Below, piece by piece: positions 41,623 to 49,381 of a stretch of DNA of 64,000 nucleotides; positions within the stretch are counted from its first letter, which is position 1, and each line of letters opens with the position of its first letter. Below the pieces are notes generated by a model. That model was not told the origin of the DNA and ran no database searches. It saw only the letters and a program-made list of their open reading frames with translations. Origin of the DNA: Curtobacterium sp. VKM Ac-1393. Its GTDB lineage: Bacteria > Actinomycetota > Actinomycetes > Actinomycetales > Microbacteriaceae. The stretch is from positions 323,702-387,701 of the forward strand of contig NZ_JADKRW010000001.1 in NCBI RefSeq assembly GCF_015350995.1, read 5' to 3'. The translations under genes were made by a program, and so were the position numbers.

Positions 41623-43535
41623 CGCGCCTCCGCCTCGAGCGTGCGGGCGGCCGATCCGTCGCGCCGCAGTCGCACGAGCACCACGACGACGACCGCGACG
41701 AGCAGCAGCACCCCGGCGACCACGAGGACGAGCCCACCGCGGGCCTGGTCGACGAGCGGGTCAGGACCCCAGGTCCGCCCCATCGCCCCGAACCACGACG
41801 CCTGCAGCAGCCCGAGCGGCCCGCGCATCGCGAGACCGAGCGACACCGCACCGGCTGCGACGACCGCAGCGCCGGCGATCCGGACGAGTGCGGCACCCCG
41901 TGTGGGACGGTTCTGACCGGCCCCGATCGGGGTGAACAGCGTGGGCATCGCCAGGAGTCCGACGAGCAAGAAGCCCGCGTCGATGACGGTGCGCCCCGTG
42001 GAGTCGCTGACCGACCACCGCAGGGCATCGGTCGCGAAGAACGCCCACCACACGGACGCGGCGAGCAGGAACGCGGGGAACGGCTGCACGAGGTACCGGA
42101 CCGCGGCGTTGTCGACCAGGATGCCGGCCCACTCCCGCACACCGGTGCTGTCGTCGTCACGCGGGCGCACGGCGGCCCGGATGAGCACGACCGGAGCCGC
42201 CGCCCACGCGAGCGCCGGCACGACCAGGCCGAGGAGCACGTGCGCACCGACGTTCGCCGAGACCAGGAACCGGTCGTACTGGTGCAGCGCGCCCGACGTC
42301 GCGACCACGAGGCACACGATCGCCAGTGCCGCGGCCACCGAGCGGCGCACCGGCCAGTGCACGTCGCCACGACGCAGCCGGACGACCCCCGCGGTGTAGG
42401 TGACGGCGAGCAGCACGGCGGCCATCAGCCAGAACAGGTCGAGGTTCCACTGCGTCAGCCAGCCCCACGCCCCCGGCGCGTGCGGCAGCCGGTCGTCGGT
42501 GAGGAACTCGGCCGGGCTGGGGTCGGTCGTCTTGCTCAGGGCGAGCTGGTCGGTCGGTGTCGCCGTGCGTCCGAGTGCGGCAGCGAACCCCGAGGCGATC
42601 CCCATCACGCCGAGCTCGACCACCACGAGGGTCCAGAAGGGACGGCGTCGGGCGGGGGCGGTGGTCAGGGCACGGATCGCTCGTCGCCGCTGCACGGCAC
42701 CGAGGATCCCGATGGCCACGATCGCACCGATCTTGACGAGCACGAGGACGCCGTACGGGGTGAACAGGTTCGACAGGGCACCGACGCGGATCTGCGCGGA
42801 CGCGGTGCCCGACACGGCCACGAGCACGAAGCAGGCGAGCGCGATGCTCGAGTAGCGCGAGACGACCAGGGCCAGGCGATCCCCGGGCAGCACGCCGCGC
42901 AGGAGGACGAGCATCAGCAGTCCACCGACCCAGAGCGCCGCGCCGATCAGGTGCAGGCCGAGCGCGGTCACCGCGGCGTCGTGGCTGGCGGTGCCGGCTG
43001 CGTGGCCCTGTTGCGCGAGCGGGATGAGGCCGATCATCGCGACGCCCGCGGTCAGGGCGACCATGCCCCGCGAACGGACGGCGAAGCAGAGGACGGTGAC
43101 GGCTGCGGCGACGAGCACGGTCACCAGCCAGGCGAGCCCGAGGTCCGTGCCGGTGAGGAACACCCCCATCGACTGGCCGAACTGCTCGTCGATGCTGATC
43201 TTCGAGCCGGCGACGCTTAGGAACGTGAAGAACGTGGCGACGGCGGACGACACCGTCCAGACACCACTGGCGGCGGCCGCGACGTCGATGGCACGGTTCC
43301 ATTCGGGGCCCGACCGTGACAGGCCGACGGTGGCGAGCGCGAGCCCACCGATCGTCGCCGCGGCGGACAGGTCCACGACCAGTCGAGCGATCGGCAGACC
43401 GAACCGGACGCCGACGCCGGGGTCGGCGATCAGGGCTGCGTCCGCACCACCACCGATGACCAGGGCAGCGAGCAGCGCCACGAACCCGACGAGCAGGAGC
43501 ACGGCGGGACCGGCGATGCGCGCGATCCGATTCAC
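41619..43535 (-). CDS. second CopD/CtaG-type membrane protein, degenerate metal motifs
   Basis: The 638-residue paralogue of 11116-13176 shares the layout of about 13 membrane helices and the CopD-half motif GHAAGTASHDAAVTALGLHL. In the CtaG half the histidines expected for copper are changed: SSHMVQHM in the paralogue is SANVGAHV here, and VIHF is VIDA. It may therefore have kept a CopD-like role and lost oxidase assembly. GTG 43535 follows TAGGCT after 6 bases, indicating a leaderless start. Its stop overlaps the helicase start. Confidence 0.88.
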   Translation of the reverse strand: MNRIARIAGPAVLLLVGFVALLAALVIGGGADAALIADPGVGVRFGLPIARLVVDLSAAATIGGLALATVGLSRSGPEWNRAIDVAAAASGVWTVSSAVATFFTFLSVAGSKISIDEQFGQSMGVFLTGTDLGLAWLVTVLVAAAVTVLCFAVRSRGMVALTAGVAMIGLIPLAQQGHAAGTASHDAAVTALGLHLIGAALWVGGLLMLVLLRGVLPGDRLALVVSRYSSIALACFVLVAVSGTASAQIRVGALSNLFTPYGVLVLVKIGAIVAIGILGAVQRRRAIRALTTAPARRRPFWTLVVVELGVMGIASGFAAALGRTATPTDQLALSKTTDPSPAEFLTDDRLPHAPGAWGWLTQWNLDLFWLMAAVLLAVTYTAGVVRLRRGDVHWPVRRSVAAALAIVCLVVATSGALHQYDRFLVSANVGAHVLLGLVVPALAWAAAPVVLIRAAVRPRDDDSTGVREWAGILVDNAAVRYLVQPFPAFLLAASVWWAFFATDALRWSVSDSTGRTVIDAGFLLVGLLAMPTLFTPIGAGQNRPTRGAALVRIAGAAVVAAGAVSLGLAMRGPLGLLQASWFGAMGRTWGPDPLVDQARGGLVLVVAGVLLLVAVVVVVLVRLRRDGSAARTLEAEAR

Positions 43536-43624
43536 CCGTCAAGCCTAGGCGGTGCCCACCCGGCCACCGAACCGGCCGGGCCGACCTGTGGGAACCGGCA
43601 CGGGCCTCCCGGTCGACCCGACAG

Positions 43625-43672
43625 GACGAACGCGACCCGACCCGACGCGACGAACGCGACCCGACGCGACCA
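43625..43672. repeat. 24-bp direct repeat (two copies) upstream of the CopD paralogue
   Basis: GACGAACGCGACCCGA begins at 43625 and 43649, a 24-base period, within an ACGCGAC-rich stretch. No gene is visible between 43536 and 43735. Confidence 0.6.
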
Positions 43673-43695
43673 ACCCGGCCCCGGGAACGACGAAA

Positions 43696-43715
43696 GGGAC
43701 GGCCGAAGCCGTCCC
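43696..43715 (-). terminator. terminator of the HU gene
   Basis: Stem GGGACGGC / GCCGTCCC (43696-43703 with 43708-43715); the loop reads TTCG on the minus strand. It begins 20 bases after the HU stop codon. Confidence 0.85.
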
Positions 43716-43735
43716 TCCCGATGCGCGGAACAGTC

Positions 43736-44023
43736 TTACTTGACCGCAGCCTTGAGCTTCGAGCCGGCGCTGACCTTGACCGAGTCGCTCGCGGCGATCT
43801 CGATGGCCTCACCCGTCTGCGGGTTGCGGCCGGTGCGGGCGGCGCGGTGCGTCTTCTCGAAGGCGATCCAACCGGGGATCGTGACCTTCGTGCCGTCCGC
43901 GACGGACGACGAGACGACGCTGAAGAGCGCGTCGACGACGCCGTTGACGGTGGCCTGGCTCTGGCCGGACTCGGCGGCGACGGCAGCGACGAGCTCGGTG
44001 CGGTTCAGTGACTTGTCAGCCAT
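43736..44023 (-). CDS. hup: HU-family DNA-binding protein
   Basis: A 95-residue nucleoid protein that bends and compacts DNA as a dimer. LNRTELVAAVAAESGQSQATV forms the helical half; GWIAFEKTHRAARTGRNPQTGE covers the signature and DNA-binding arm (quoted in part). It lacks the long Lys/Ala C-terminal tail of mycobacterial HupB. ATG 44023 follows GAGGAGGACAT. It has its own promoter and terminator. Confidence 0.95.
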   Translation of the reverse strand: MADKSLNRTELVAAVAAESGQSQATVNGVVDALFSVVSSSVADGTKVTIPGWIAFEKTHRAARTGRNPQTGEAIEIAASDSVKVSAGSKLKAAVK

Positions 44024-44141
44024 TGGATGTCCTCCTCGGACTTCTTGCAGTATCGGTCGGACGGACGTGCCGTCCGGCGCCCGGAGCGGTTGCCCCGTGC
44101 CACGGTGCCAGTGGGCCGAGGGCCCGGCGGAACCGGAGTTG

Positions 44142-44170
44142 AACCTACCAGCCGGATCGGACGTTTTCAG
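44142..44170 (-). promoter_or_regulatory. probable HU promoter
   Basis: -35 CTGAAA (44165-44170) and -10 TAGGTT (44142-44147) on the minus strand, 17-bp spacer, giving a leader of about 110 nt. Confidence 0.5.
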
Positions 44171-44256
44171 CCGACTCGCCCGGATTTCCGGGCTTGTCGC
44201 GGGTCCAGCGGGGCAGATGTGACCACTGAGGCGCCCTTGTACCCCGGACACAGCGA

Positions 44257-44286
44257 ACGCCCCGCCACCAGGAGGTGACGGGGCGT
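44257..44286 (-). terminator. terminator of the rpmB-rpmG-rpsN operon
   Basis: A 13-bp stem with one G-U pair (44257-44269 with 44274-44286) begins 17 bases after the rpsN stop. Confidence 0.85.
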
Positions 44287-44302
44287 CGGGTACTGCGAGT
44301 GC

Positions 44303-44608
44303 TTACCAGGAGCTCTTCGTGATGCCGGGGAGCTCTCCACGGTGGGCCATGTCGCGGAAGCGGACACGGCTGATGCCGAACTCACCCAGGTGGCCACGGG
44401 GGCGGCCGTCGATCGCGTCGCGGTTGCGGTAGCGGATCGGGGATGCGTCGCGGGGCAGCTTCTGCAGGCCCACGCGAGCGGCCTCACGCGACTCGTCGGA
44501 GCCGTTCGGGTCCACGAGGGCCTTCTTCAGCTCGAGACGACGCTCGGCGTAGCGCGCGATGATGACGGCACGCTGGTTGTTCTTCGCGATCTTGCTCTTC
44601 TTCGCCAT
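44303..44608 (-). CDS. rpsN: 30S ribosomal protein S14 (zinc-independent form)
   Basis: The 101-residue long form of uS14 ([16 protein letters not shown]... ending [11 protein letters not shown]) lacks the CXXC zinc ribbon of the short 61-residue form. It lies in the 30S head. It is third in the L28-L33-S14 operon, all of which lack zinc-binding cysteine pairs. In many actinobacteria such C-minus paralogues replace zinc-binding versions when zinc is scarce and are controlled by Zur; whether other copies exist outside the window is unknown. Confidence 0.97.
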   Translation of the reverse strand: MAKKSKIAKNNQRAVIIARYAERRLELKKALVDPNGSDESREAARVGLQKLPRDASPIRYRNRDAIDGRPRGHLGEFGISRVRFRDMAHRGELPGITKSSW

Positions 44609-44610
44609 GC

Positions 44611-44781
44611 TTAGCGCTCCTCACGGAAGTCGACGTGCTTGCGGATCACCGGGTCGTACTTCTTCAGCACGAGACGGTCGGGGTTGTTCCGACGGTTCTT
44701 CTTGGTCACGTACGTGAACCCGGTGCCCGCCGTCGAGCGGAGCTTGATGATCGGACGGATGTCCTGACCCTTTTTCGCCAT
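44611..44781 (-). CDS. rpmG: 50S ribosomal protein L33 (zinc-independent form)
   Basis: A 56-residue protein, read from ATG 44781 ([10 protein letters not shown]...) to TAA at 44611-44613. The sequence [20 protein letters not shown] and the end HVDFREER identify bL33. It contains no cysteine, so it is the C-minus type. Its start codon shares one base with the rpmB stop (TGATG), and rpsN follows 2 bases later. Confidence 0.96.
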   Translation of the reverse strand: MAKKGQDIRPIIKLRSTAGTGFTYVTKKNRRNNPDRLVLKKYDPVIRKHVDFREER

Positions 44782-45017
44782 CAGATCTTCTCCCCACGGG
44801 CGAGGACGTCCTTGACGACGGACTCGATGCCCCGTGCGTCGATGACCTTGATGCCCTTAGCGCTGACGTTGAGCGTGACGTTGCGACGAAGCGACGGCAC
44901 GTAGTACGTCTTCTTCTGCACGTTCGGGTCGAAGCGGCGCTTCGTCCGGCGGTGCGAGTGCGAGATGTTGTGACCGAAGCCGGGAACGGCGCCGGTCACC
45001 TGGCACACTGCTGCCAT
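44781..45017 (-). CDS. rpmB: 50S ribosomal protein L28 (zinc-independent form)
   Basis: A 78-residue bL28 ([15 protein letters not shown], then [16 protein letters not shown]). It keeps a single Cys5 and lacks the two CXXC pairs of zinc-binding L28, and its C-terminal half ([14 protein letters not shown] [15 protein letters not shown]) matches the C-minus paralogues. ATG 45017 follows AGGAGGAAA. It is the first gene of the operon. Confidence 0.97.
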   Translation of the reverse strand: MAAVCQVTGAVPGFGHNISHSHRRTKRRFDPNVQKKTYYVPSLRRNVTLNVSAKGIKVIDARGIESVVKDVLARGEKI

Positions 45018-45244
45018 GGTTTCCTCCTGAGGTACCGTGCGACCGGACGGCCGCACCCAAGTTCACTTGCCTGGTGCGCACGCGCAGGACCACCGGAGTG
45101 GTGCATGCGAGGGGGTTGTGCACACCGCCCAGGTCCGCAGCCCCTGTCGAAGGGTCAACGGACACCACGCGACCGCGGCGTTCGCGACGGTCGGAGGGCT
45201 TGGAACAACGGGTCCACCACGCGGACGTGGAGAACCAAGGGGAG

Positions 45245-45273
45245 AGCTTACGCGAGCTCCGGGCGTGTCGCAA
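45245..45273 (-). promoter_or_regulatory. promoter of the rpmB-rpmG-rpsN operon, long leader
   Basis: -35 TTGCGA (45268-45273) and -10 TAAGCT (45245-45250) on the minus strand with an exact 17-bp spacer. The expected start near 45238 gives a leader of about 220 nt before rpmB. I see no Zur-type palindrome in 45018-45344, and no gene in that stretch; the leader may carry ribosomal-protein control. Confidence 0.6.
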
Positions 45274-45344
45274 GCCGGGCGTCCAGGCCTGGAGGCCCGT
45301 GGCGGCCGGGGCGGCGGCGACGCCCGGCCGCGCGCCGGGGCGCG

Positions 45345-46040
45345 CTAGGGAGCCTGCGTCGGCTTCGGGGCCAGCGCCTGCACCATCAGCGCACCAAGTT
45401 CGAGTGGCGCCGTGAACATCGGCCAGTGTCCGGTCTCGAGTCCGAGGATGCTGAGCTCCTCGGTCGCGACGAGCTCAGCGGCCCAGGTCTGCTGGTCGGC
45501 GACCATCGTCGCGAGCTCCGTCGCCGGGATCTCGCACGTGATCACCGTCGCCGGGATCGCGTGCCGGGCGGCGTCGGCGTAGTGGAACCGATCGGACGGC
45601 ACGGCGGCCGGCTCCGGGATCGCCCGGTGCTCGAAGGCCTGCCGCAACGACGGCGTCATCCCGCGCACCGTCGCCGGTTCCCAGACGTCCCACGCGGGCA
45701 GGGGCACGACGCCGTCGACCACGGGCAGCTCGTCGTTCACGCAGCCGCCGGCGGGGCCGGGGAACGTGTCGACGTACAGCAGGTGCGCGACGAGCGACGG
45801 CCGCTGGTCCGCAGCCATGTACGCGATCGGTCCGGCACCGGAGTGTCCGGCGAGCACGACGGGCTCGTCCGGGGTGGCGACGTCGTCCAGGCGATCCACC
45901 AGCGCCGCGACCTGCTCGTCGAGCGTGTCGCCGTCACGCGTGATCGCCTCGACCGTGTGGCCCGCCTGCAGCAGCACCGGGGCGACGTCGTCCCACGCGC
46001 TCGCATCGAGCCAGAACCCGGGGACCAGGATGACGTGCAT
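45345..46040 (-). CDS. alpha/beta hydrolase
   Basis: The 231-residue protein has the alpha/beta-hydrolase fold: the oxyanion segment VPGFWLDASAW at the N terminus, the nucleophile elbow AGHSGAG (Ser67) and the catalytic His in LETGHWPMF near the C terminus. It resembles small esterase- or methylesterase-like hydrolases; the substrate is not identifiable. ATG 46040 lies 7 bases after TAGCGT, whose first three bases are the stop codon of zur. There is no ribosome site. Confidence 0.88.
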   Translation of the reverse strand: MHVILVPGFWLDASAWDDVAPVLLQAGHTVEAITRDGDTLDEQVAALVDRLDDVATPDEPVVLAGHSGAGPIAYMAADQRPSLVAHLLYVDTFPGPAGGCVNDELPVVDGVVPLPAWDVWEPATVRGMTPSLRQAFEHRAIPEPAAVPSDRFHYADAARHAIPATVITCEIPATELATMVADQQTWAAELVATEELSILGLETGHWPMFTAPLELGALMVQALAPKPTQAP

Positions 46041-46047
46041 GGCGCGG

Positions 46048-46053
46048 ACGCTA
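46048..46053 (-). promoter_or_regulatory. -10 box TAGCGT overlapping the zur stop codon
   Basis: On the minus strand TAGCGT begins with the TAG stop of zur (46053-46051) and stands 7 bases before ATG 46040 of the hydrolase, as for a leaderless transcript. Confidence 0.45.
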
Positions 46054-46494
46054 CTCGCCGGCGGCGTCGCCGGTCCGCGGTCCGGCTGCGGCGGCAGATG
46101 CCGCGCACACCGCGCACTCGCCGAAGATGTCGACGACGTGGCTGGCGTTCGTGAACCCGTTCGCGGCGGCGACGTCCTGCGCCCACTGCTCGACCGGGTC
46201 CGCCTCGATCTCGACGGTCCGGCCGCAGTTCCGGCAGATCAGGTGGTGGTGGTGCGCGTCCGTCGTGCACGCGCGGTACAGCGATTCGCCGTCCTGCTGC
46301 AACGAGTCGGCGTCGCCCTCGGTCGCCAGGTCGGCGAGCGCCCGGTAGACGGTGGCGAGGCCGATCGTCGAGCCCTCGTCACGCAGGTGCTGGTGCAGCG
46401 CCTGCGCGCTGACGAACCCCTCGGTGGAGTCGAGGGCACCGCGCACCGCTTCGCGCTGCCACGTGTTCCGCTTGACCTTCTGCACGGCGTTCAT
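46051..46494 (-). CDS. zur: Fur-family zinc uptake regulator
   Basis: The 147-residue metalloregulator has the N-terminal winged helix (about residues 8-85, GLATVYRALADLATEG) and the metal-binding dimerisation domain with HHHHLICRNCGR and a second Cys pair ECAVC, the structural zinc site of Fur proteins. It is last in the znuA-znuC-znuB operon (ATGA overlap with znuB), so it would control its own synthesis through the Zur box at 49275-49289. Context makes zinc the likely metal; manganese cannot be excluded from sequence alone. Confidence 0.93.
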   Translation of the reverse strand: MNAVQKVKRNTWQREAVRGALDSTEGFVSAQALHQHLRDEGSTIGLATVYRALADLATEGDADSLQQDGESLYRACTTDAHHHHLICRNCGRTVEIEADPVEQWAQDVAAANGFTNASHVVDIFGECAVCAASAAAAGPRTGDAAGE

Positions 46495-47450
46495 GCTGGT
46501 GCACTCACCTTCGTTTGGGCTGACGTCCCGGTCCCGGTCCCGGTTCCGTTCGTTCCGGACGGGAGGCCCGGCGCACCCCCGCCACGCTGGTCGCGGCGGA
46601 CGACCCGATCGCGTCCGCGGCGGTCGCGCCTGGCCCCGACGATCCGGCAGACCACCCAGATCGCGAACGAGATGGTCGTCACGTACGGGCTGATCGGCAG
46701 ACCGCCGCCGAGTGCCAGCAGGATGCCACCGACGACCGACACCACGGCGAACACGGTGGACAGCACCGGCACGACCACCGGGTGTGAACTGAGCCGCAGG
46801 GCCGCGGCGGCCGGGGTGACGAGCAGCGACAGCACGAGCAGTGCACCGACGATCTGCACCGACACCGCGGTCGCCAGGCCGAGGACGAGCATGAACACGA
46901 TCGCGAGCGTCCGCACCGGGATGCCGGCAGCGGCGGCGACGTCCGGGTCCACCGACGCGAACATCAGCGGCCGCCAGATGACGAGCAGGGTCGCGACGAC
47001 GATGGCGGCGATGACGATCAGGAACGTCAGCTGCGGGTTGTCCACCGACACGATCTGGCCGGTGAGCAGCCCGAACTTGTTGGCCGCACGCCCCTTGTAG
47101 AGCGCCAGGCACAGGATGCCGAGCCCGAGGCCGAACGGCATGAGCACGGCGATGATCGAGTTGCGGTCACGAGCGCGCGAACCGAGCACCCCGATCAGCA
47201 GGGCCGCGATCACCGACCCGACGAGCGACCCCGTGACGACGTTGACGCCGAGCAGCAGGGACGCACTCGCCCCGGCGAACGACAGCTCCGAGATGCCGTG
47301 CACCGCGAAGGGCATGTTCCGGGCGACGACGAACGGGCCGATGAGCCCGCCGACGATGCCGAGCACCGCGCCGGCCCAGATCGAGTTCTGCACCAGCGCC
47401 ACGAGCTCGCCGTAGTCCTGGAACGAGAAGACCGTCGACAGCAGGTCCAT
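46491..47450 (-). CDS. znuB: zinc ABC transporter permease
   Basis: The 319-residue ABC-3 family permease has about eight membrane helices (RNMPFAVHGISELSFAGAS, then VGALLVLSLLVTPAAAA, both typical). The C-terminal 40 residues are an unusual polar tail: an Arg-rich stretch, then a (Gly-Thr)5 run encoded by a GGTCCC hexamer repeat at 46525-46548. The tail DNA also contains one arm of the CGGGAGGCCCG palindrome family. ATG 47450 shares one base with the znuC stop. Confidence 0.93.
   Translation of the reverse strand: MDLLSTVFSFQDYGELVALVQNSIWAGAVLGIVGGLIGPFVVARNMPFAVHGISELSFAGASASLLLGVNVVTGSLVGSVIAALLIGVLGSRARDRNSIIAVLMPFGLGLGILCLALYKGRAANKFGLLTGQIVSVDNPQLTFLIVIAAIVVATLLVIWRPLMFASVDPDVAAAAGIPVRTLAIVFMLVLGLATAVSVQIVGALLVLSLLVTPAAAALRLSSHPVVVPVLSTVFAVVSVVGGILLALGGGLPISPYVTTISFAIWVVCRIVGARRDRRGRDRVVRRDQRGGGAPGLPSGTNGTGTGTGTSAQTKVSAPA
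46525..46548. repeat. hexanucleotide repeat encoding the (Gly-Thr) tail of znuB
   Basis: GTCCCG repeated three times plus GTTCCG, in frame with the last codons of znuB. Confidence 0.7.
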
Positions 47451-48346
47451 CAGATCCGCCCTTCGTCCGACGCCGGGGCGTGCGGGTCGACCTCGCCGTG
47501 GTGGTGCTCGTGCGCCTCGTTGGCGCCGACGATGACGATCCGGCCCATCGTGCGGACGACGTCGACGGGGGTGCCGTACAGGTCGCTCAGCACGTCGGCG
47601 CGCAGGACCTCGTCCGGGGAACCGATCCGGAACCGGCCGCCGGCGATGTACAGGACCCGGTCGACCACGTCGAGGATCGGGTTCACGTCGTGCGTCACGA
47701 ACAGCACCGCGGCGTCGTGCTGCCGACGCTGCCGGTCGATGAGCTCGGTGACGCCGCGCTGGTGCCGCAGGTCGAGTGAGATGAGGGGTTCGTCGCACAG
47801 CAGCAGTGCCGGGTCGGCGGCGATGGCCTGACCGACGCGGGTGCGCTGCTGCTCGCCGCCGGACAGCTCGGCGACCGGCGCGTCCGCGAACGCGGTGGCG
47901 CCGACCTCGTCGAGGATCCGGTCGATGCGCGCACGGTCGGCCTTCGACGTCGGCAGCACGCCCCAGCGGTGGCCGGTGACGCCCTGCGCGATCATGTCCC
48001 GCGCGCGGAGGGGTGTACCCGCCTCCATCAGTCGCTGCTGCGGGATGTAGCCGATCTTCCGGTGCCCGCGGTGGACGGGCTGCCCGAGGAACGACATCGT
48101 GCCGCTCGTCAGACGCTGCTGGCCGAGGACCGTGCGCAGCAGCGAGGTCTTGCCGGCGCCGTTGGGGCCGAGGACCGCGACGAACTCCCCGGGGGCGATG
48201 TCCAGGTCGAGGTGCCCCCAGAGCTTCCGTTCGCCGAAGGACAGCCCGGCGTCGCGCAGCGCCAGGACCGGACGGGCCTCAGCCCGGTCGTCCACCGTGG
48301 TGGTCGCCGGGCTGTCGCTCGTCGTTGCTGCGGTCGAGGTCGTCAC
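47450..48346 (-). CDS. znuC: zinc ABC transporter ATP-binding protein
   Basis: The 298-residue ATPase has Walker A GPNGAGKTS, signature LSGGEQQR, Walker B LLLCDEPLISLD and switch His in FVTHDVNPI. The C-terminal extension is His/Asp-rich (NEAHEHHHGEVDPHAP), which may bind the metal. GTG 48346 overlaps the znuA stop by 4 bases; an upstream in-frame start would intrude into znuA. Confidence 0.94.
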   Translation of the reverse strand: MTTSTAATTSDSPATTTVDDRAEARPVLALRDAGLSFGERKLWGHLDLDIAPGEFVAVLGPNGAGKTSLLRTVLGQQRLTSGTMSFLGQPVHRGHRKIGYIPQQRLMEAGTPLRARDMIAQGVTGHRWGVLPTSKADRARIDRILDEVGATAFADAPVAELSGGEQQRTRVGQAIAADPALLLCDEPLISLDLRHQRGVTELIDRQRRQHDAAVLFVTHDVNPILDVVDRVLYIAGGRFRIGSPDEVLRADVLSDLYGTPVDVVRTMGRIVIVGANEAHEHHHGEVDPHAPASDEGRI

Positions 48347-49254
48347 TTCTGGAGCGCCGCCTGCACCGCGTCGATGTTCGCCTGCTGCCACGAGACGTAA
48401 TCCTGCCCCTTGGGGAGCGTCTCCGTGACACCGACCACCGGGACGTCGTTCTGGTCGGCGGCCTTCTTGACCTGTTCGGTCTCGGCGCTCGAGGTCTGGT
48501 CGTTGTACGCGAGGAGCTGCACGCGCTTGCCGCTGAACAGCGCGAGGGTGTCCTTGAGGGCTGCCGGGGGGACGTCGTCGCCCTCCTCGATCGCCTCGGA
48601 GAACGCTTCGGGCGTGACGTTGTCGAGACCGATCGCGTCGAAGAGGTAGCCCGGCACCGGCTCGGTGTACGCCACCTTCTCGCCGTCGTACGTCTTCTTC
48701 AGGTCGGCGGTCTGGGACTCGAGGTCCTCGAGCTTCGCGGTGAGCGCGTCGGCGTTCTTCTCGAAGGTGGCCTTGTCGCCCGCGTCGAGCGCGGACAGGC
48801 GCTTCGTGACGTCGTCGACGAGCGTCACCATCGTCGGGTAGCTGTAGAACACGTGCTCGTTGAACTCGGCGTCGCCGCCCTTGTCCAGACCGGAGAGCTT
48901 CACGACGTTGATGGTGTCGGCCTTGGTGTCCGAGGCGTCGGCGAGCGTGGTCATGAAGTCGTCGTACCCACCACCGTTCTCGATGAGCAGGTCGGCCTTC
49001 GACACCGCGAGCTGGGTGCGGGCGCTCGACTCGAACGAGTGCGGGTCCTGCGAGGGATCGTTCAGGATGCTCGTGACGGACACGTGGTCGCCACCGATCG
49101 ACTGGACGATCGAGCCGTAGACGTTGGTCGAGGCGACGACGGCGATCGTCCCGTTGCTGCTGGCGTTGCCCGAGGCCGAGGAGGTCGCGCAGCCCGTCAG
49201 GGCGAGCGCGGCGGCGCCGGCGACGAGCGGGAGGGCGAGGAAGCGGTTGCGCAT
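48343..49254 (-). CDS. znuA: zinc-binding lipoprotein of the ZnuABC importer
   Basis: The 303-residue cluster A-I binding protein has a lipobox (LTGC, Cys22) and metal-site histidines in DPHSFESS and NEHVFYSYPTM, with the final acidic ligand region YNDQTSS. The long His-rich loop of Gram-negative ZnuA is absent. It is the first gene of the operon. ATG 49254 is exactly 6 bases after TAGCGT with no good ribosome site, so the mRNA is probably leaderless. Confidence 0.94.
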   Translation of the reverse strand: MRNRFLALPLVAGAAALALTGCATSSASGNASSNGTIAVVASTNVYGSIVQSIGGDHVSVTSILNDPSQDPHSFESSARTQLAVSKADLLIENGGGYDDFMTTLADASDTKADTINVVKLSGLDKGGDAEFNEHVFYSYPTMVTLVDDVTKRLSALDAGDKATFEKNADALTAKLEDLESQTADLKKTYDGEKVAYTEPVPGYLFDAIGLDNVTPEAFSEAIEEGDDVPPAALKDTLALFSGKRVQLLAYNDQTSSAETEQVKKAADQNDVPVVGVTETLPKGQDYVSWQQANIDAVQAALQK

Positions 49255-49260
49255 GCTCCG

Positions 49261-49290
49261 ACGCTAGCGCTTGCTGATAACGATTGTCAA
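49261..49290 (-). promoter_or_regulatory. znuA promoter with Zur box
   Basis: On the minus strand -35 TTGACA (49285-49290) and -10 TAGCGT (49261-49266), 18-bp spacer. TGATAACGATTGTCA (49275-49289) is a 15-bp Fur-family palindrome, matching the actinobacterial Zur consensus TGAAAATGATTTTCA at 12 of 15 positions as I recall it, and it covers the -35 edge. Confidence 0.85.
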
Positions 49291-49325
49291 AACCGGTATC
49301 AGCGCCCTGGTGGTGACGACAGGAA

Positions 49326-49365
49326 GACGGGAGGCCCGGTGCCAGCTGGCACCGGGCCTCCCGTC
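49326..49365 (-). terminator. 40-nt perfect palindrome after the PTS EIIC gene
   Basis: The two 18-bp arms (49326-49343, 49348-49365) and the self-complementary AGCT centre make a perfect 40-nt palindrome. It lies 16 bases after the EIIC stop codon and upstream of the znu promoter. Confidence 0.88.
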
Positions 49366-49381
49366 CGTCACGTGGTGACGT

